Assembly (NCBI GenBank): GCA_001779455.1
Contig: MFKE01000024.1
Coordinates: 21,960 to 32,883 of the forward strand
DNA: 10,924 nt
Source: Candidatus Gottesmanbacteria bacterium RIFOXYB1_FULL_47_11
GTDB taxonomy: Bacteria > Patescibacteriota > Microgenomatia > UBA10105 > UBA927
Reading direction: 5' to 3'
How positions within the stretch are numbered: the first letter of the stretch is position 1; each line of letters starts with the position of its first letter. The position numbers were made by a program, and so were the translations under genes. Under the pieces are notes generated by a model. It worked only from the letters and a program-made list of their open reading frames with translations, was not told the origin of the DNA and searched no databases. Shown here piece after piece: positions 1 through 6,101 of the stretch.

Positions 1-180
1 AAATAGGATCGCCCGATCGACACCGCCGTGATAATTCCTTTTTGGATTTGGGGTAACGTCTATATCAAAAACACGCTTTAATGCGTACACAAATCTATAC
101 CATCCAATGTTAATTGTAGATTCGGGTCCAAAATGCCTGATGAGGGTACCATCTATATCAAATAACACTAACTTCTTCAT
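1..180 (-). CDS. HAD-superfamily hydrolase, N-terminal fragment (runs off left edge)
   Basis: The reading frame starts with ATG at 178-180 and stays open through position 1, giving 60 visible residues. Residues 5-12 (VLFDIDGT) form HAD motif I, DxDGT: the first Asp is the nucleophile that forms the aspartyl-phosphate intermediate and the second Asp is the general acid. Most HAD proteins of this kind are phosphatases or phosphoglycolate phosphatase/beta-phosphoglucomutase-like enzymes. The substrate cannot be told from the N-terminus, and motifs II-IV lie outside the window. The start overlaps the end of the upstream aminotransferase gene by 23 bases in another frame, which suggests translational coupling in one operon. 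The class is clear from motif I; the subfamily is unknown. Confidence 0.85.
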   Translation of the reverse strand, partial: MKKLVLFDIDGTLIRHFGPESTINIGWYRFVYALKRVFDIDVTPNPKRNYHGGVDRAILF

Positions 181-1375
181 ATTTTTTCAATGCCAGAGAA
201 AGAATCTTTACACAGCGTTTGATAGATTCGGTGCTTAAAACATATGCAATACGCACTTCATTTTTCCCACAGCCTGGGGTCGCATAAAAACCCGCAGCAG
301 GCGCAAGCATAACAGTTTCTTTGTGATCCGCAAAATCGGTAAGCAGCCACTGGCAAAAATGTTCTGCGTCGGCAACCGGCAGTCCCACAATAGCATAAAA
401 CGCGCCTTCGGGTTTGGGTATCGTAACACCGGGAATTTTTCTGAGCCCTTCGTAGAGTATGGTGCGCCGCTTCTCAAATTCTTTTTGTATCCCGGTGAGG
501 TAGCTTTTGGGAACATCTGTAAGGGCAGAGGCCACCGCCTGGTCAACCAATCCCGCAGACAACCTCCCTTGTCCGATGCGGAGCACGCCCTCCATAATAG
601 CTGTATTTTTGGATACGAGTGCACCGACACGCAACCCACACACGCTATAGCGCTTCGACAAACTATCCAACATAATCGCATGCCGGGGTATGTCGTTCAT
701 ATATCTAAGAAGTGAAACCTGTTTTCGGCCGTCATACGTATATTCGCGATATACTTCATCGGACAATAAAAATAACGAATGCTTTTTTGCTAAACGCACA
801 AGCATAGCAACCTCATCACGGGTATACACAGTGCCGGTCGGATTATTTGGGTTGCAATACAGAATTGCTTTTGTTTTGTTCGTAATCTTTTTTTCAATAA
901 CGCGTACGGGAGGTAAATGAAAACCGTTTGCTGCAGTGGTAAGAATCGGTACGAGTGTGATGCCATGCACTGTGGCATATGAATTGTAGTTGGCATACAA
1001 AGGCTCAAAGACAATGACTTCGTCCCCCGCGTTGCATGTGGCAAAGAGCGCCCACGAAATTGCCTCTGATCCGCCGGTCGTTATTTGTATATCGTGGGAT
1101 TTTATAAAATCAAATCCTAATCCGGAATAATAGTGCTCCAGTGCAGAAAGAAGCGGTACCTCACCCTGAGAATGCGCATATCCGATGGGATTTGTTTTCC
1201 ACCTCCGAAGGACCTCCATCATGACTGCGGGAGTATGGACATCCGGGTCACCGATATTAAAATGATATACCTTCACGCCCCGTTTTTTCGCCGCAAGGGC
1301 AAATGGCACGAGTTTCCGTATCGGAGAAGCGGGAACGGTACTCAGGCGCGAAGAGGCATGAAGTTTCCGTATCAT
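158..1375 (-). CDS. PLP-dependent class I/II aminotransferase (aspartate aminotransferase-like)
   Basis: A 405-aa fold-type I aminotransferase, a usual length for the family. Visible motifs: the N-terminal substrate-loop region with FNIGDPD near residues 39-45, TTGGSEA near 99-105 (cofactor phosphate loop), NPNNPTG at 175-181 (Asn contacts PLP), SDEVYR at 205-210 (Asp and Tyr contact the pyridine ring), SLSKR with the Schiff-base Lys at 241, and CGLRVG with an Arg at 249 that binds PLP phosphate. A C-terminal VRIAY segment near residue 386 carries the expected substrate-carboxylate Arg. It would transfer an amino group between an amino acid and a 2-oxo acid in the cytoplasm; the amino-acid specificity cannot be read from sequence. 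The ATG overlaps the stop of the upstream gene as ATGA (1372-1375), so the two are probably translationally coupled. There is no separate promoter or strong Shine-Dalgarno. Confidence 0.93.
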   Translation of the reverse strand: MIRKLHASSRLSTVPASPIRKLVPFALAAKKRGVKVYHFNIGDPDVHTPAVMMEVLRRWKTNPIGYAHSQGEVPLLSALEHYYSGLGFDFIKSHDIQITTGGSEAISWALFATCNAGDEVIVFEPLYANYNSYATVHGITLVPILTTAANGFHLPPVRVIEKKITNKTKAILYCNPNNPTGTVYTRDEVAMLVRLAKKHSLFLLSDEVYREYTYDGRKQVSLLRYMNDIPRHAIMLDSLSKRYSVCGLRVGALVSKNTAIMEGVLRIGQGRLSAGLVDQAVASALTDVPKSYLTGIQKEFEKRRTILYEGLRKIPGVTIPKPEGAFYAIVGLPVADAEHFCQWLLTDFADHKETVMLAPAAGFYATPGCGKNEVRIAYVLSTESIKRCVKILSLALKKYEEVSVI

Positions 1376-2157
1376 GCGGGAGTAATTTGAAATTCTTCTT
1401 CTACTTTAGGGTTACCAAAGACCTCACGCGCGCTGCCGCCGCGTACCCAAATCTCCATAAACCTATTTTGCCCTCCCGTTGATCCGGGAGCCCAGGATAT
1501 CTCACCGTCGTTCACTTTATACGACTCATCGGACACGACTCCTGTTTTAGTTATCCCGTTGACTGTAATATGTACTTTCGTTCCTACTCCGAGCGTACAC
1601 TCCGAGTACCTGCAAGTTGCCTTCAGATTCCCGTACCCATCAATAAATCCGATTCTATTTTTTGGCGCATCGGGGATTGAACTAAGTTTCATTTCTTCTC
1701 CGATTAACCGAGTATCACCGTTAGCAATTGCGATAACTGCGTCCGGGTAATAATCACGCGACCGAAACTGAGAACCCGCATTGGCCACGTTCACAATATG
1801 TACCGATCTGATTTTTTCTTTTATAAAAGACAGTGCATACCCGGAATTGACCGCAATAATTGTAGCCCCGTCCTCCAATTTGGTGTATACCAGTCTCCCG
1901 CCGTCTGTTTTTTCTTCCATACCGGGTAATATTTTTCTCGGAGCGGTATTGGAAAAAACAATAAGACCGGGAAATGCGTTCACTGTCGCAAACTGAGCAA
2001 TCCATATACCTGTTGCAATCGTACTGAACGCCGGAACGCTCATTGCACTGACACGGATATGGCGGTCTAAGTAGGTAAGCTTCTGAATGACTTCGGCAAA
2101 TGCGGGGTCTCCGATGCCGTAATCTGCAATAAGCTGAATGATAACCGGCTCTGCCAT
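1372..2157 (-). CDS. Divergent SAM hydroxide adenosyltransferase (DUF62-like)
   Basis: A 261-aa protein that I place in the S-adenosyl-L-methionine hydroxide adenosyltransferase / fluorinase superfamily. Known members split SAM into adenosine and methionine with water. The N-terminus (IIQLIADYGIGDPAFAEV) matches the usual TDFG..D.YVG..K opening in shape. The middle (SVPAFSTIATGIWIAQ) lies where family members have the DISH-type segment followed by AAF.L. The C-terminal domain starts around GFIDGYGNLKATC, close to the family's ID.FGN motif. Two differences stand out: DF is DY, and the usual DPGVGT.RR block appears as FSNTAPRK, with Asp not obvious but an Arg retained, so hydrolase activity is uncertain. 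An extended -10 box lies just upstream and no Shine-Dalgarno precedes the ATG. The gene follows ybaB by 27 bases and overlaps the aminotransferase by 4. Confidence 0.7.
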   Translation of the reverse strand: MAEPVIIQLIADYGIGDPAFAEVIQKLTYLDRHIRVSAMSVPAFSTIATGIWIAQFATVNAFPGLIVFSNTAPRKILPGMEEKTDGGRLVYTKLEDGATIIAVNSGYALSFIKEKIRSVHIVNVANAGSQFRSRDYYPDAVIAIANGDTRLIGEEMKLSSIPDAPKNRIGFIDGYGNLKATCRYSECTLGVGTKVHITVNGITKTGVVSDESYKVNDGEISWAPGSTGGQNRFMEIWVRGGSAREVFGNPKVEEEFQITPA

Positions 2158-2165
2158 ATATTTTT

Positions 2166-2174
2166 AGTATAGCA
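2166..2174 (-). promoter_or_regulatory. Extended -10 promoter for the SAM adenosyltransferase-like gene
   Basis: The minus strand reads TGCTATACT, an extended -10 (TGnTATAnT) with a 5/6 match to TATAAT. Only 8 bases separate its end from the ATG at 2157. A transcription start 6-8 bases downstream would therefore fall at or next to the start codon, giving a leaderless or near-leaderless mRNA. This agrees with the absence of a Shine-Dalgarno. The -35 region is weak (TGGAGC with an 18-base spacer, inside the end of ybaB), as is usual for extended -10 promoters. Confidence 0.55.
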
Positions 2175-2184
2175 TACCGCGCCG

Positions 2185-2472
2185 CTACTGCTCCATGGTT
2201 TTGGAGAGCTCCGTGAGCTTCGTGGCCGCCGCTTGTTGGGATTTTTTGACGGCGTCATTGATGACGCGCTTCAGGGTTTCGTTGGCCAGGCCGTCCACCT
2301 CTACAAGCTTTACGTTTTGGTTACCGTTTATAAGAATCCGGATATTCCCCTCTTTCACATCAAACTCTTCCTTCTCCAGTGCGGCCTGAATAATTGCCGC
2401 CTGTTTGCGCATTGCATTGAGATCCCCGACTCCTTTGGCAAAATTACTAGCTGCTTTGATTGGATTAAACAT
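2185..2472 (-). CDS. ybaB: YbaB/EbfC-family nucleoid-associated DNA-binding protein
   Basis: A 95-aa protein of the YbaB/EbfC family, whose members are small dimers that bind DNA without strong sequence preference and help organise the nucleoid. The sequence shows the family pattern: a long N-terminal helix rich in Ala, Lys and Glu, then a central hydrophobic strand section (IRILINGNQNVKLVEVDG) corresponding to the family's V.V..NG...V..V.I region, then a C-terminal helix (NDAVKKSQQAAATKLTEL). It sits 8 bases after dnaX, the classic dnaX-ybaB pairing; recR, which often follows, is absent here. A strong Shine-Dalgarno (GGAGG, then TCAT) precedes the ATG at 2470-2472 and lies in the short gap after the dnaX stop. 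The first and last few residues are less conserved than the core, which is normal. Confidence 0.92.
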   Translation of the reverse strand: MFNPIKAASNFAKGVGDLNAMRKQAAIIQAALEKEEFDVKEGNIRILINGNQNVKLVEVDGLANETLKRVINDAVKKSQQAAATKLTELSKTMEQ

Positions 2473-2480
2473 ATGACCTC

Positions 2481-3809
2481 CTATTTTTTACCTAATATTA
2501 TTTCTACTTTAACCTTTTCCCCGAATAATTTTTTGAGAACGTCTACCAAAATATCTTTTGTTCTCGACTCTGATAATTTATCCTTATGAAATTGGTAAAA
2601 CGCTTCGATTGTTACTATACCATGATCTACAGCCTTCGGTCTAGCGCTTCTCAGAACCCCCGCAACGGAATTATTGTACGGCTTGAGAGCTGAAATGAAA
2701 TCCAGCCAATGCTCCGTAAGCTTTTCAAGGGTAAGAAGACCAAGATTGGGAGACCCGCCCGCCGGCGAGGCAGGAGTCGAGGGAGATCCCTCCACGCGCC
2801 CTTCGGGCTTGATCGGGACAGGCCCGCAATACTCTACGACGATAAGCTCGAGGGGCAACTCCGGAAGCGGAGAAATTTTCATCATTCCGTACGCCTCGAC
2901 AAACCGCCGGATAAGGTCTTTGACATCCGCACCCGTTACGAGCTCCTTCTGAAGAGCTCCCAGACAAGACTGCATGAAAAACTTAATATCCTTCCCCTGA
3001 CTCGTGAGCGTCGCTACCTCTGTAAGTGCCGGCATTGCATTTCTAGCCTTAAGCGCGTCTAAAAACCGTGCAATAATATCTTCATCAGATGCACTAATGA
3101 GGGTAGCCACAACTTCTTTCGTAATTTTGCCTGTATGAAAACTTACCTGCTCCAGTGTCTTCACCGCGTCGCGGAAGGATCCGTCAACACTCCCGGCGAT
3201 AAGCGTAAGCGCACCTTCGTCAATCTCAATATGCTCCTCCTTCACAATGCGCTTGAGCGCATTCATCAATTCTTCGCCCGTTGCGCGGTGAAACGAAATA
3301 CCGGTGCAGCGGGAGGTAATGGTCGCGGGAACTTTTTGCGGATCTGTGGTTGCCAGAACAAACACTGCATGCGCCGGTGGCTCTTCGATGGTTTTGAGAA
3401 GTGCGTTAAACGCTTCGGTTGTAAGCATGTGCACTTCATCGATGATATAGATTTTAAATGCCGCACCGCTTGGCGCGAGATTAATCGAGTCCCGGAGAAG
3501 CCGCATCTCATCTATCCCGCGGTTACTGGCTGCATCTATCTCCAAAACATCAAGATTCCTCCCGTCGGCTATAGAGACACACTGTTCACATTTGCCGCAG
3601 GGGCCGTATTTTGTCGGCTTTAGGCAGTTAAATAGTTTCGCAATAATCCGTGCGGCAGTCGTTTTGCCGGCGCCTCTCGGGCCTGTAAACAGAAATGCGT
3701 GCGGCAGATGTTTTTTGTCCTTGGTCAACAGCGATAACAGCTGCGCGTGTACGGCAACGTTATCTATTTCCCCAATTACTTGCGGCCGATAGGTTCGGTA
3801 AAAACTCAT
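2481..3809 (-). CDS. dnaX: DNA polymerase III subunit gamma/tau (clamp-loader ATPase)
   Basis: A 442-aa AAA+ ATPase that forms the motor of the clamp loader placing the beta sliding clamp on primed DNA. Visible in order: Walker A GPRGAGKT at 43-50; a zinc-binding set of four Cys at 62, 71, 74 and 77; Walker B-type DEVH at 124-127 followed by the family signature FNALLKTIEEPP; sensor-1/arginine-finger region ATTDPQKVPATITSRC at about 153-168. After domain III comes a Pro/Ser/Gly-rich linker (about 331-354), then an approximately 90-residue C-terminal domain. At 442 aa it resembles the gamma form more than the 640-aa E. coli tau. I saw no A-rich slippery site that would suggest programmed frameshifting. 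It begins 3 bases after the ybeY stop and ends 8 bases before ybaB, so it belongs to one operon with them. The linker is encoded by a GC-rich palindrome cluster unlike its surroundings (separate entry). Confidence 0.95.
   Translation of the reverse strand: MSFYRTYRPQVIGEIDNVAVHAQLLSLLTKDKKHLPHAFLFTGPRGAGKTTAARIIAKLFNCLKPTKYGPCGKCEQCVSIADGRNLDVLEIDAASNRGIDEMRLLRDSINLAPSGAAFKIYIIDEVHMLTTEAFNALLKTIEEPPAHAVFVLATTDPQKVPATITSRCTGISFHRATGEELMNALKRIVKEEHIEIDEGALTLIAGSVDGSFRDAVKTLEQVSFHTGKITKEVVATLISASDEDIIARFLDALKARNAMPALTEVATLTSQGKDIKFFMQSCLGALQKELVTGADVKDLIRRFVEAYGMMKISPLPELPLELIVVEYCGPVPIKPEGRVEGSPSTPASPAGGSPNLGLLTLEKLTEHWLDFISALKPYNNSVAGVLRSARPKAVDHGIVTIEAFYQFHKDKLSESRTKDILVDVLKKLFGEKVKVEIILGKK
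2751..2826. repeat. GC-rich palindrome cluster embedded in frame in dnaX
   Basis: Three inverted repeats stand side by side in about 75 bases. CGCCGGCG at 2760-2767 is a perfect palindrome, widened by GCC/GGC to 2757-2771. GAGGGA-GA-TCCCTC is at 2779-2792. GCCC-TTC-GGGC is at 2798-2808. Base composition is clearly more GC-rich than the flanking dnaX sequence. Read in the dnaX frame the stretch encodes the Pro/Ser/Gly linker at residues about 331-354, between domain III and the C-terminal domain. This resembles REP/BIME-like or other dispersed palindromic elements that tolerate insertion in linkers. Only one copy of this exact arrangement is in the window, so the mobile or dispersed nature is inference. 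Confidence 0.45.
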
Positions 3810-3812
3810 ATA

Positions 3813-4196
3813 TTATTCCGGGTGGTGTTTGCCCAAGAGATGATCTAACCCATGAAGGACTAATACGACAATCTGATCATCAACCAGTGTATTTTGGTCA
3901 CGGGCTTCTTCCACCGCCTGCGGATACGATACCACAATATCCCCGAGACGCAAGACATCATCCGGCGCACCGACAAACGGTTTCCCCTCTTCCTGCCCGA
4001 ACGAAAGCACGTCCGTCGCGGTATCACGGTTTCTGTAGGTTTTGTTCAGTGCGCGCATCCGGCGGTTACCGACAATGCTGATACTCACTTCGGCGCTGCG
4101 GTGTACCTGCCCATTCAGCGCGGTTTCTACGGCATCTTTAATCTTTTTCCGGTTAACCGGAAAATGTGACTCTGTCTGAAAAAGCACGCGGATCAT
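3813..4196 (-). CDS. ybeY: Endoribonuclease YbeY (rRNA maturation factor)
   Basis: A 127-aa member of the UPF0054/YbeY family, a metal-dependent single-strand RNase acting in 16S rRNA 3'-end maturation and ribosome quality control. The key signature sits at the C-terminus: HGLDHLLGKHH, giving the three metal-ligand His at 115, 119 and 125 in the H-x3-H-x5-H spacing. The usual GYDH end of this motif reads GKHH, so the Asp is replaced by His124. Upstream, RMRALNKTYRNRDTATDVLSF matches the family's LN..YR..D..TDVLSF block with high fidelity. The protein stops two residues after the last His, shorter than the roughly 150-aa E. coli protein. No Shine-Dalgarno precedes the ATG; instead there is a heptad repeat containing a possible promoter. 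dnaX follows after 3 bases. Confidence 0.93.
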   Translation of the reverse strand: MIRVLFQTESHFPVNRKKIKDAVETALNGQVHRSAEVSISIVGNRRMRALNKTYRNRDTATDVLSFGQEEGKPFVGAPDDVLRLGDIVVSYPQAVEEARDQNTLVDDQIVVLVLHGLDHLLGKHHPE

Positions 4197-4197
4197 A

Positions 4198-4232
4198 ATT
4201 GAATAATGAATTACGAATACTGAATCATGAAT
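4198..4232. repeat. Five tandem 7-bp repeats (ATTCNNN on the minus strand)
   Basis: On the minus strand the units are ATTCATG, ATTCAGT, ATTCGTA, ATTCATT and ATTCAAT, running directly up to one base before the ybeY ATG. The constant part is ATTC, with three variable AT-rich bases between. It fills most of the 48-base yqeY-ybeY gap. The period of 7 is not a helical repeat, so an array of in-phase protein sites is less likely than slippage or a dispersed AT-rich element. Confidence 0.6.
4203..4231 (-). promoter_or_regulatory. Possible leaderless promoter for ybeY inside the heptad array
   Basis: On the minus strand TTCATG (4226-4231) and CATTAT (4203-4208) lie 17 bases apart, with 3/6 and 4/6 matches to the -35 and -10 consensus. 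The -10-like box ends 6 bases before the ybeY ATG, so transcription would start at about the start codon. ybeY has no Shine-Dalgarno, which fits. In an AT-rich repeat such matches arise easily by chance, so confidence is low. Confidence 0.3.
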
Positions 4233-4244
4233 AAATAAAATACA

Positions 4245-4691
4245 TTATTTTTTCATTAATTCTCGTAATATAGTTGATACCCGTCCGCCGTCGGCCCGTC
4301 CGGCAACGGCAGCCATGGCGGTCTTCATAAGAAGTCCGAAGTTGGGCTCACCGGAGGCTGCTATCGGCGCAAGCAGTTGTTTTAGATCGTCGTCTGATAA
4401 TTCTTTCGGTGCAAATTCCTCAAGAACCGACAATTGCGCGCGCTCCTTCCCGACAAGCTCCTGACGGCCTGCCCGCTCAAACGCCGAAATGGACTCTCGG
4501 TGTGTTTTTACCTGCTTTTTGACAACATCAACAACATCAGCGTCCGTTAATTTAGTTTCCCACTCGGCCCCGTATTTGGCCGTCACGCTGTTGTGGACAC
4601 CGGCAATGAGAAACCGTAAAGCCTCCACACGCACTGCGTTCCCCGCTTTGAGGGATGCGTTCAGGTCAGATTGCAATTCCTGCATCAACAT
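4245..4691 (-). CDS. yqeY: YqeY/GatB-like domain protein
   Basis: A 148-aa protein of the YqeY family, the usual family length. The fold is an N-terminal all-helical domain followed by a smaller helical domain related to the C-terminal tRNA-binding domain of GatB, the amidotransferase subunit that makes Gln-tRNA or Asn-tRNA. Free-standing YqeY has no firmly established reaction. Recognisable features: the opening LQSDLNASLKAGNAVRVEALRFLIAGV; a middle KQVKTHRESISAFERAGRQELV; and the C-terminal FGLLMKTAMAAVAGRADGGRVSTILRELM, which corresponds to the family's G..M......G.aDG..V..ivk..L ending. It begins 3 bases after the rpsU stop, the common rpsU-yqeY pairing. An in-frame ATG two codons later is an alternative start. 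Confidence 0.9.
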   Translation of the reverse strand: MLMQELQSDLNASLKAGNAVRVEALRFLIAGVHNSVTAKYGAEWETKLTDADVVDVVKKQVKTHRESISAFERAGRQELVGKERAQLSVLEEFAPKELSDDDLKQLLAPIAASGEPNFGLLMKTAMAAVAGRADGGRVSTILRELMKK

Positions 4692-4694
4692 AGC

Positions 4695-4883
4695 TTAGTT
4701 CCTGTTCGGATGGCGAAGCCGACGTTTGAGCTCGCGTTTTTGCTCCTTGCGGATTTCGGCAGGCTTCTGGTGAAACTCCCGTTTTTTCAAATCCTGCAAA
4801 ATTCCTTCGGAGAGGACTTTCCGCGTAAATTTACGGATGAGTGAATCTGATGTATCTCCCGGTTGTGCTTTGACAAATACCAT
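4695..4883 (-). CDS. rpsU: 30S ribosomal protein S21
   Basis: A 62-aa, strongly basic protein matching S21, a late-assembling small-subunit protein that sits near the 16S rRNA 3' end and takes part in mRNA recruitment. The pattern VFVKAQPGDTSDSLIRKFTRKVLSEGIL followed by a Lys/Arg-rich helix (KKREFHQKP..RKEQKRELKRRLRH) is characteristic: the first block corresponds to V.v...e..d..LrRFkr...k.Gil. Its own promoter lies immediately upstream (4915-4923). A GAGGTG Shine-Dalgarno-like site is 11 bases from the ATG, slightly long. It is followed after 3 bases by yqeY, so rpsU, yqeY, ybeY, dnaX and ybaB probably form one transcription unit that starts here. Confidence 0.95.
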   Translation of the reverse strand: MVFVKAQPGDTSDSLIRKFTRKVLSEGILQDLKKREFHQKPAEIRKEQKRELKRRLRHPNRN

Positions 4884-4914
4884 AAAATATAGAACACCTC
4901 ACTTTCCTTGCAAC

Positions 4915-4923
4915 ATTATACCA
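4915..4923 (-). promoter_or_regulatory. Extended -10 promoter for the rpsU operon
   Basis: The minus strand reads TGGTATAAT: a perfect TATAAT preceded by the TGn extension, in the 44-base gap between the HIT gene stop and rpsU. The -35 region would lie in the last codons of the HIT gene and is not well matched, which is usual for extended -10 promoters. A start about 7 bases downstream gives a short leader of roughly 25 bases that includes the GAGGTG ribosome-binding site. Confidence 0.7.
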
Positions 4924-4927
4924 TGAA

Positions 4928-5248
4928 TCAGAGTGAGCGAAGCTTGTCTACTTTTCCCATGAGATGAATATGCAAATGGTCAATTGCCGCTGCGCCACGT
5001 CCATTATTGACCAATCGGTAGCCCTGAATGTTTTCTTCCCGAATGATTTTTTTTACGACATCCGTCATATGGTGAATGAGTGCATCGTCGGCTGCAATAA
5101 ATTCTGATACGTGTTTTTTCGGTATCACAATCCAGTGCACAGGCGCCTGAGGATAAATGTCTTTTATCACCATTACCTCATCGTCCTGATACAAACAGGT
5201 GCTGGGTAATTTGCCTGAAATCACATTGCAAAAAATACAATCGCTCAT
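4928..5248 (-). CDS. HIT family nucleotide hydrolase/transferase (Hint-like)
   Basis: A 106-aa histidine-triad protein. The triad HLHIHLMG spans His 91, 93 and 95; the middle/last His form the catalytic centre that attacks the alpha-phosphate of nucleoside phosphoramidates or similar AMP-linked substrates. Near the N-terminus CIFC (Cys 4 and 7) is the partial zinc site seen in bacterial Hint proteins. The conserved HWIVIPKKHV block around residues 38-47 corresponds to H.LviPK.H. The NNGRGAAAIDHLHIH stretch matches the family's N.G..aGQ.V.HLHiH with a less typical AAAID segment in place of AGQ.V. The gene begins 5 bases after the upstream DHH-like gene and probably shares its transcript. Physiological substrate unknown; the family call is firm. 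Confidence 0.94.
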   Translation of the reverse strand: MSDCIFCNVISGKLPSTCLYQDDEVMVIKDIYPQAPVHWIVIPKKHVSEFIAADDALIHHMTDVVKKIIREENIQGYRLVNNGRGAAAIDHLHIHLMGKVDKLRSL

Positions 5249-5253
5249 ATGTG

Positions 5254-6081
5254 CTATGCTTTTTTTATTTCCTCAATTATTTCCCCGATCGGGCGCTTAC
5301 TCGGACGCATATCCGGATTTTTGGCGCTGCCGTTTAATACCATATGACGGCTTGCGTGCAAAAACCATGTCGCATCCGGCTCAGCCGCGCTGAGGGTCTT
5401 ATATAGCGGCTCCAGATCGATACTCTCTTTAGGAAGAGCCTTGATCCGCAAATATCCTTTTTTCGGATCCTTACGCACCACAACCGCATACCCCATTTTT
5501 TGGGACAAATGCACTACTTCGTCATTAGTTGTTTCGACCGCAATCCCCTTCCCCCACTTCGTATCAAACTCTATGCCTTTTTCCTTCAGCTCTTTTTCTG
5601 CCCAGACTTTGTTCTGAAACATTTTGTAAATGCCGTCTAAGGCCTGCATTCCCAAATCTACTATCTTTAAAGGGTCATCCGAATAGATAAGCCGCCATCC
5701 GTCTATCTGCGCCTCAAGTCCGAAATTCCAAAAATCCGCCGTCGGATTGGGAAAAAATACCTCCCGGAAATGATCGATGTCATTGATGACCCCGACGATC
5801 CGCTCCAGTGCCGCGTCCGGACCGCGCTGTTTCTTTATCTCTCCATACACTAACATTGCCGCACAGGTATCTGCATCTGACTGATGATGGTCAAAGCGCC
5901 CAAATCCGGTATCGACGTGGAGAATTTCCGGGTTGTCATCCGGTGGGGCGCCCCCAAGCGTCGTCCCCGCGGGCACAAAGGCAAGAGCTGCCTCTTCCCA
6001 TCCCTGAAGAAACGTTTTGGCAAGCCAGATGCTGGTAATGGCATCACAGTCCGGCCCAAAATGTGTCACGATAGTTTTCAT
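5254..6081 (-). CDS. DHH/MYG1-like phosphoesterase-type protein, function unknown
   Basis: A 275-aa protein with the metal-ligand layout of DHH-type phosphoesterases and MYG1-like exonucleases. Motif I is THFGPDCDAITS at residues 6-17, comparable to the H...DxDA..S opening. Motif II is HVDTGFGRFDHHQ at about 55-67, containing the aspartate after HV and the DHHQ signature that closely resembles MYG1. A further VINDIDHFRE segment near 98-107 supplies another Asp-Asp-His cluster. The C-terminus, which ends in charged helices, is not one I can match. Known relatives degrade RNA, nanoRNA, or cleave pyrophosphate or cyclic dinucleotides; which applies here cannot be told. The ATG has no Shine-Dalgarno; it lies 20 bases after the proS stop and 5 bases before the HIT gene. 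Possibly the last steps of a nucleotide-salvage pair with HIT, but that is conjecture. Confidence 0.7.
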   Translation of the reverse strand: MKTIVTHFGPDCDAITSIWLAKTFLQGWEEAALAFVPAGTTLGGAPPDDNPEILHVDTGFGRFDHHQSDADTCAAMLVYGEIKKQRGPDAALERIVGVINDIDHFREVFFPNPTADFWNFGLEAQIDGWRLIYSDDPLKIVDLGMQALDGIYKMFQNKVWAEKELKEKGIEFDTKWGKGIAVETTNDEVVHLSQKMGYAVVVRKDPKKGYLRIKALPKESIDLEPLYKTLSAAEPDATWFLHASRHMVLNGSAKNPDMRPSKRPIGEIIEEIKKA

Positions 6082-6101
6082 AAATAGATAGGATCACTTC
6101 G

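Noticed and set aside
2481..2830. Programmed frameshift in dnaX producing a short gamma and a long tau
   Set aside because: No A AAA AAG-type slippery run with a following hairpin was seen; the A-rich run near the end is not in a suitable context and the single frame ends normally before ybaB.
6082..6101. Promoter before the DHH-like gene (TATCTA near the ATG)
   Set aside because: The box is only about 3 bases from the start codon and no -35 box fits; readthrough from proS is simpler.
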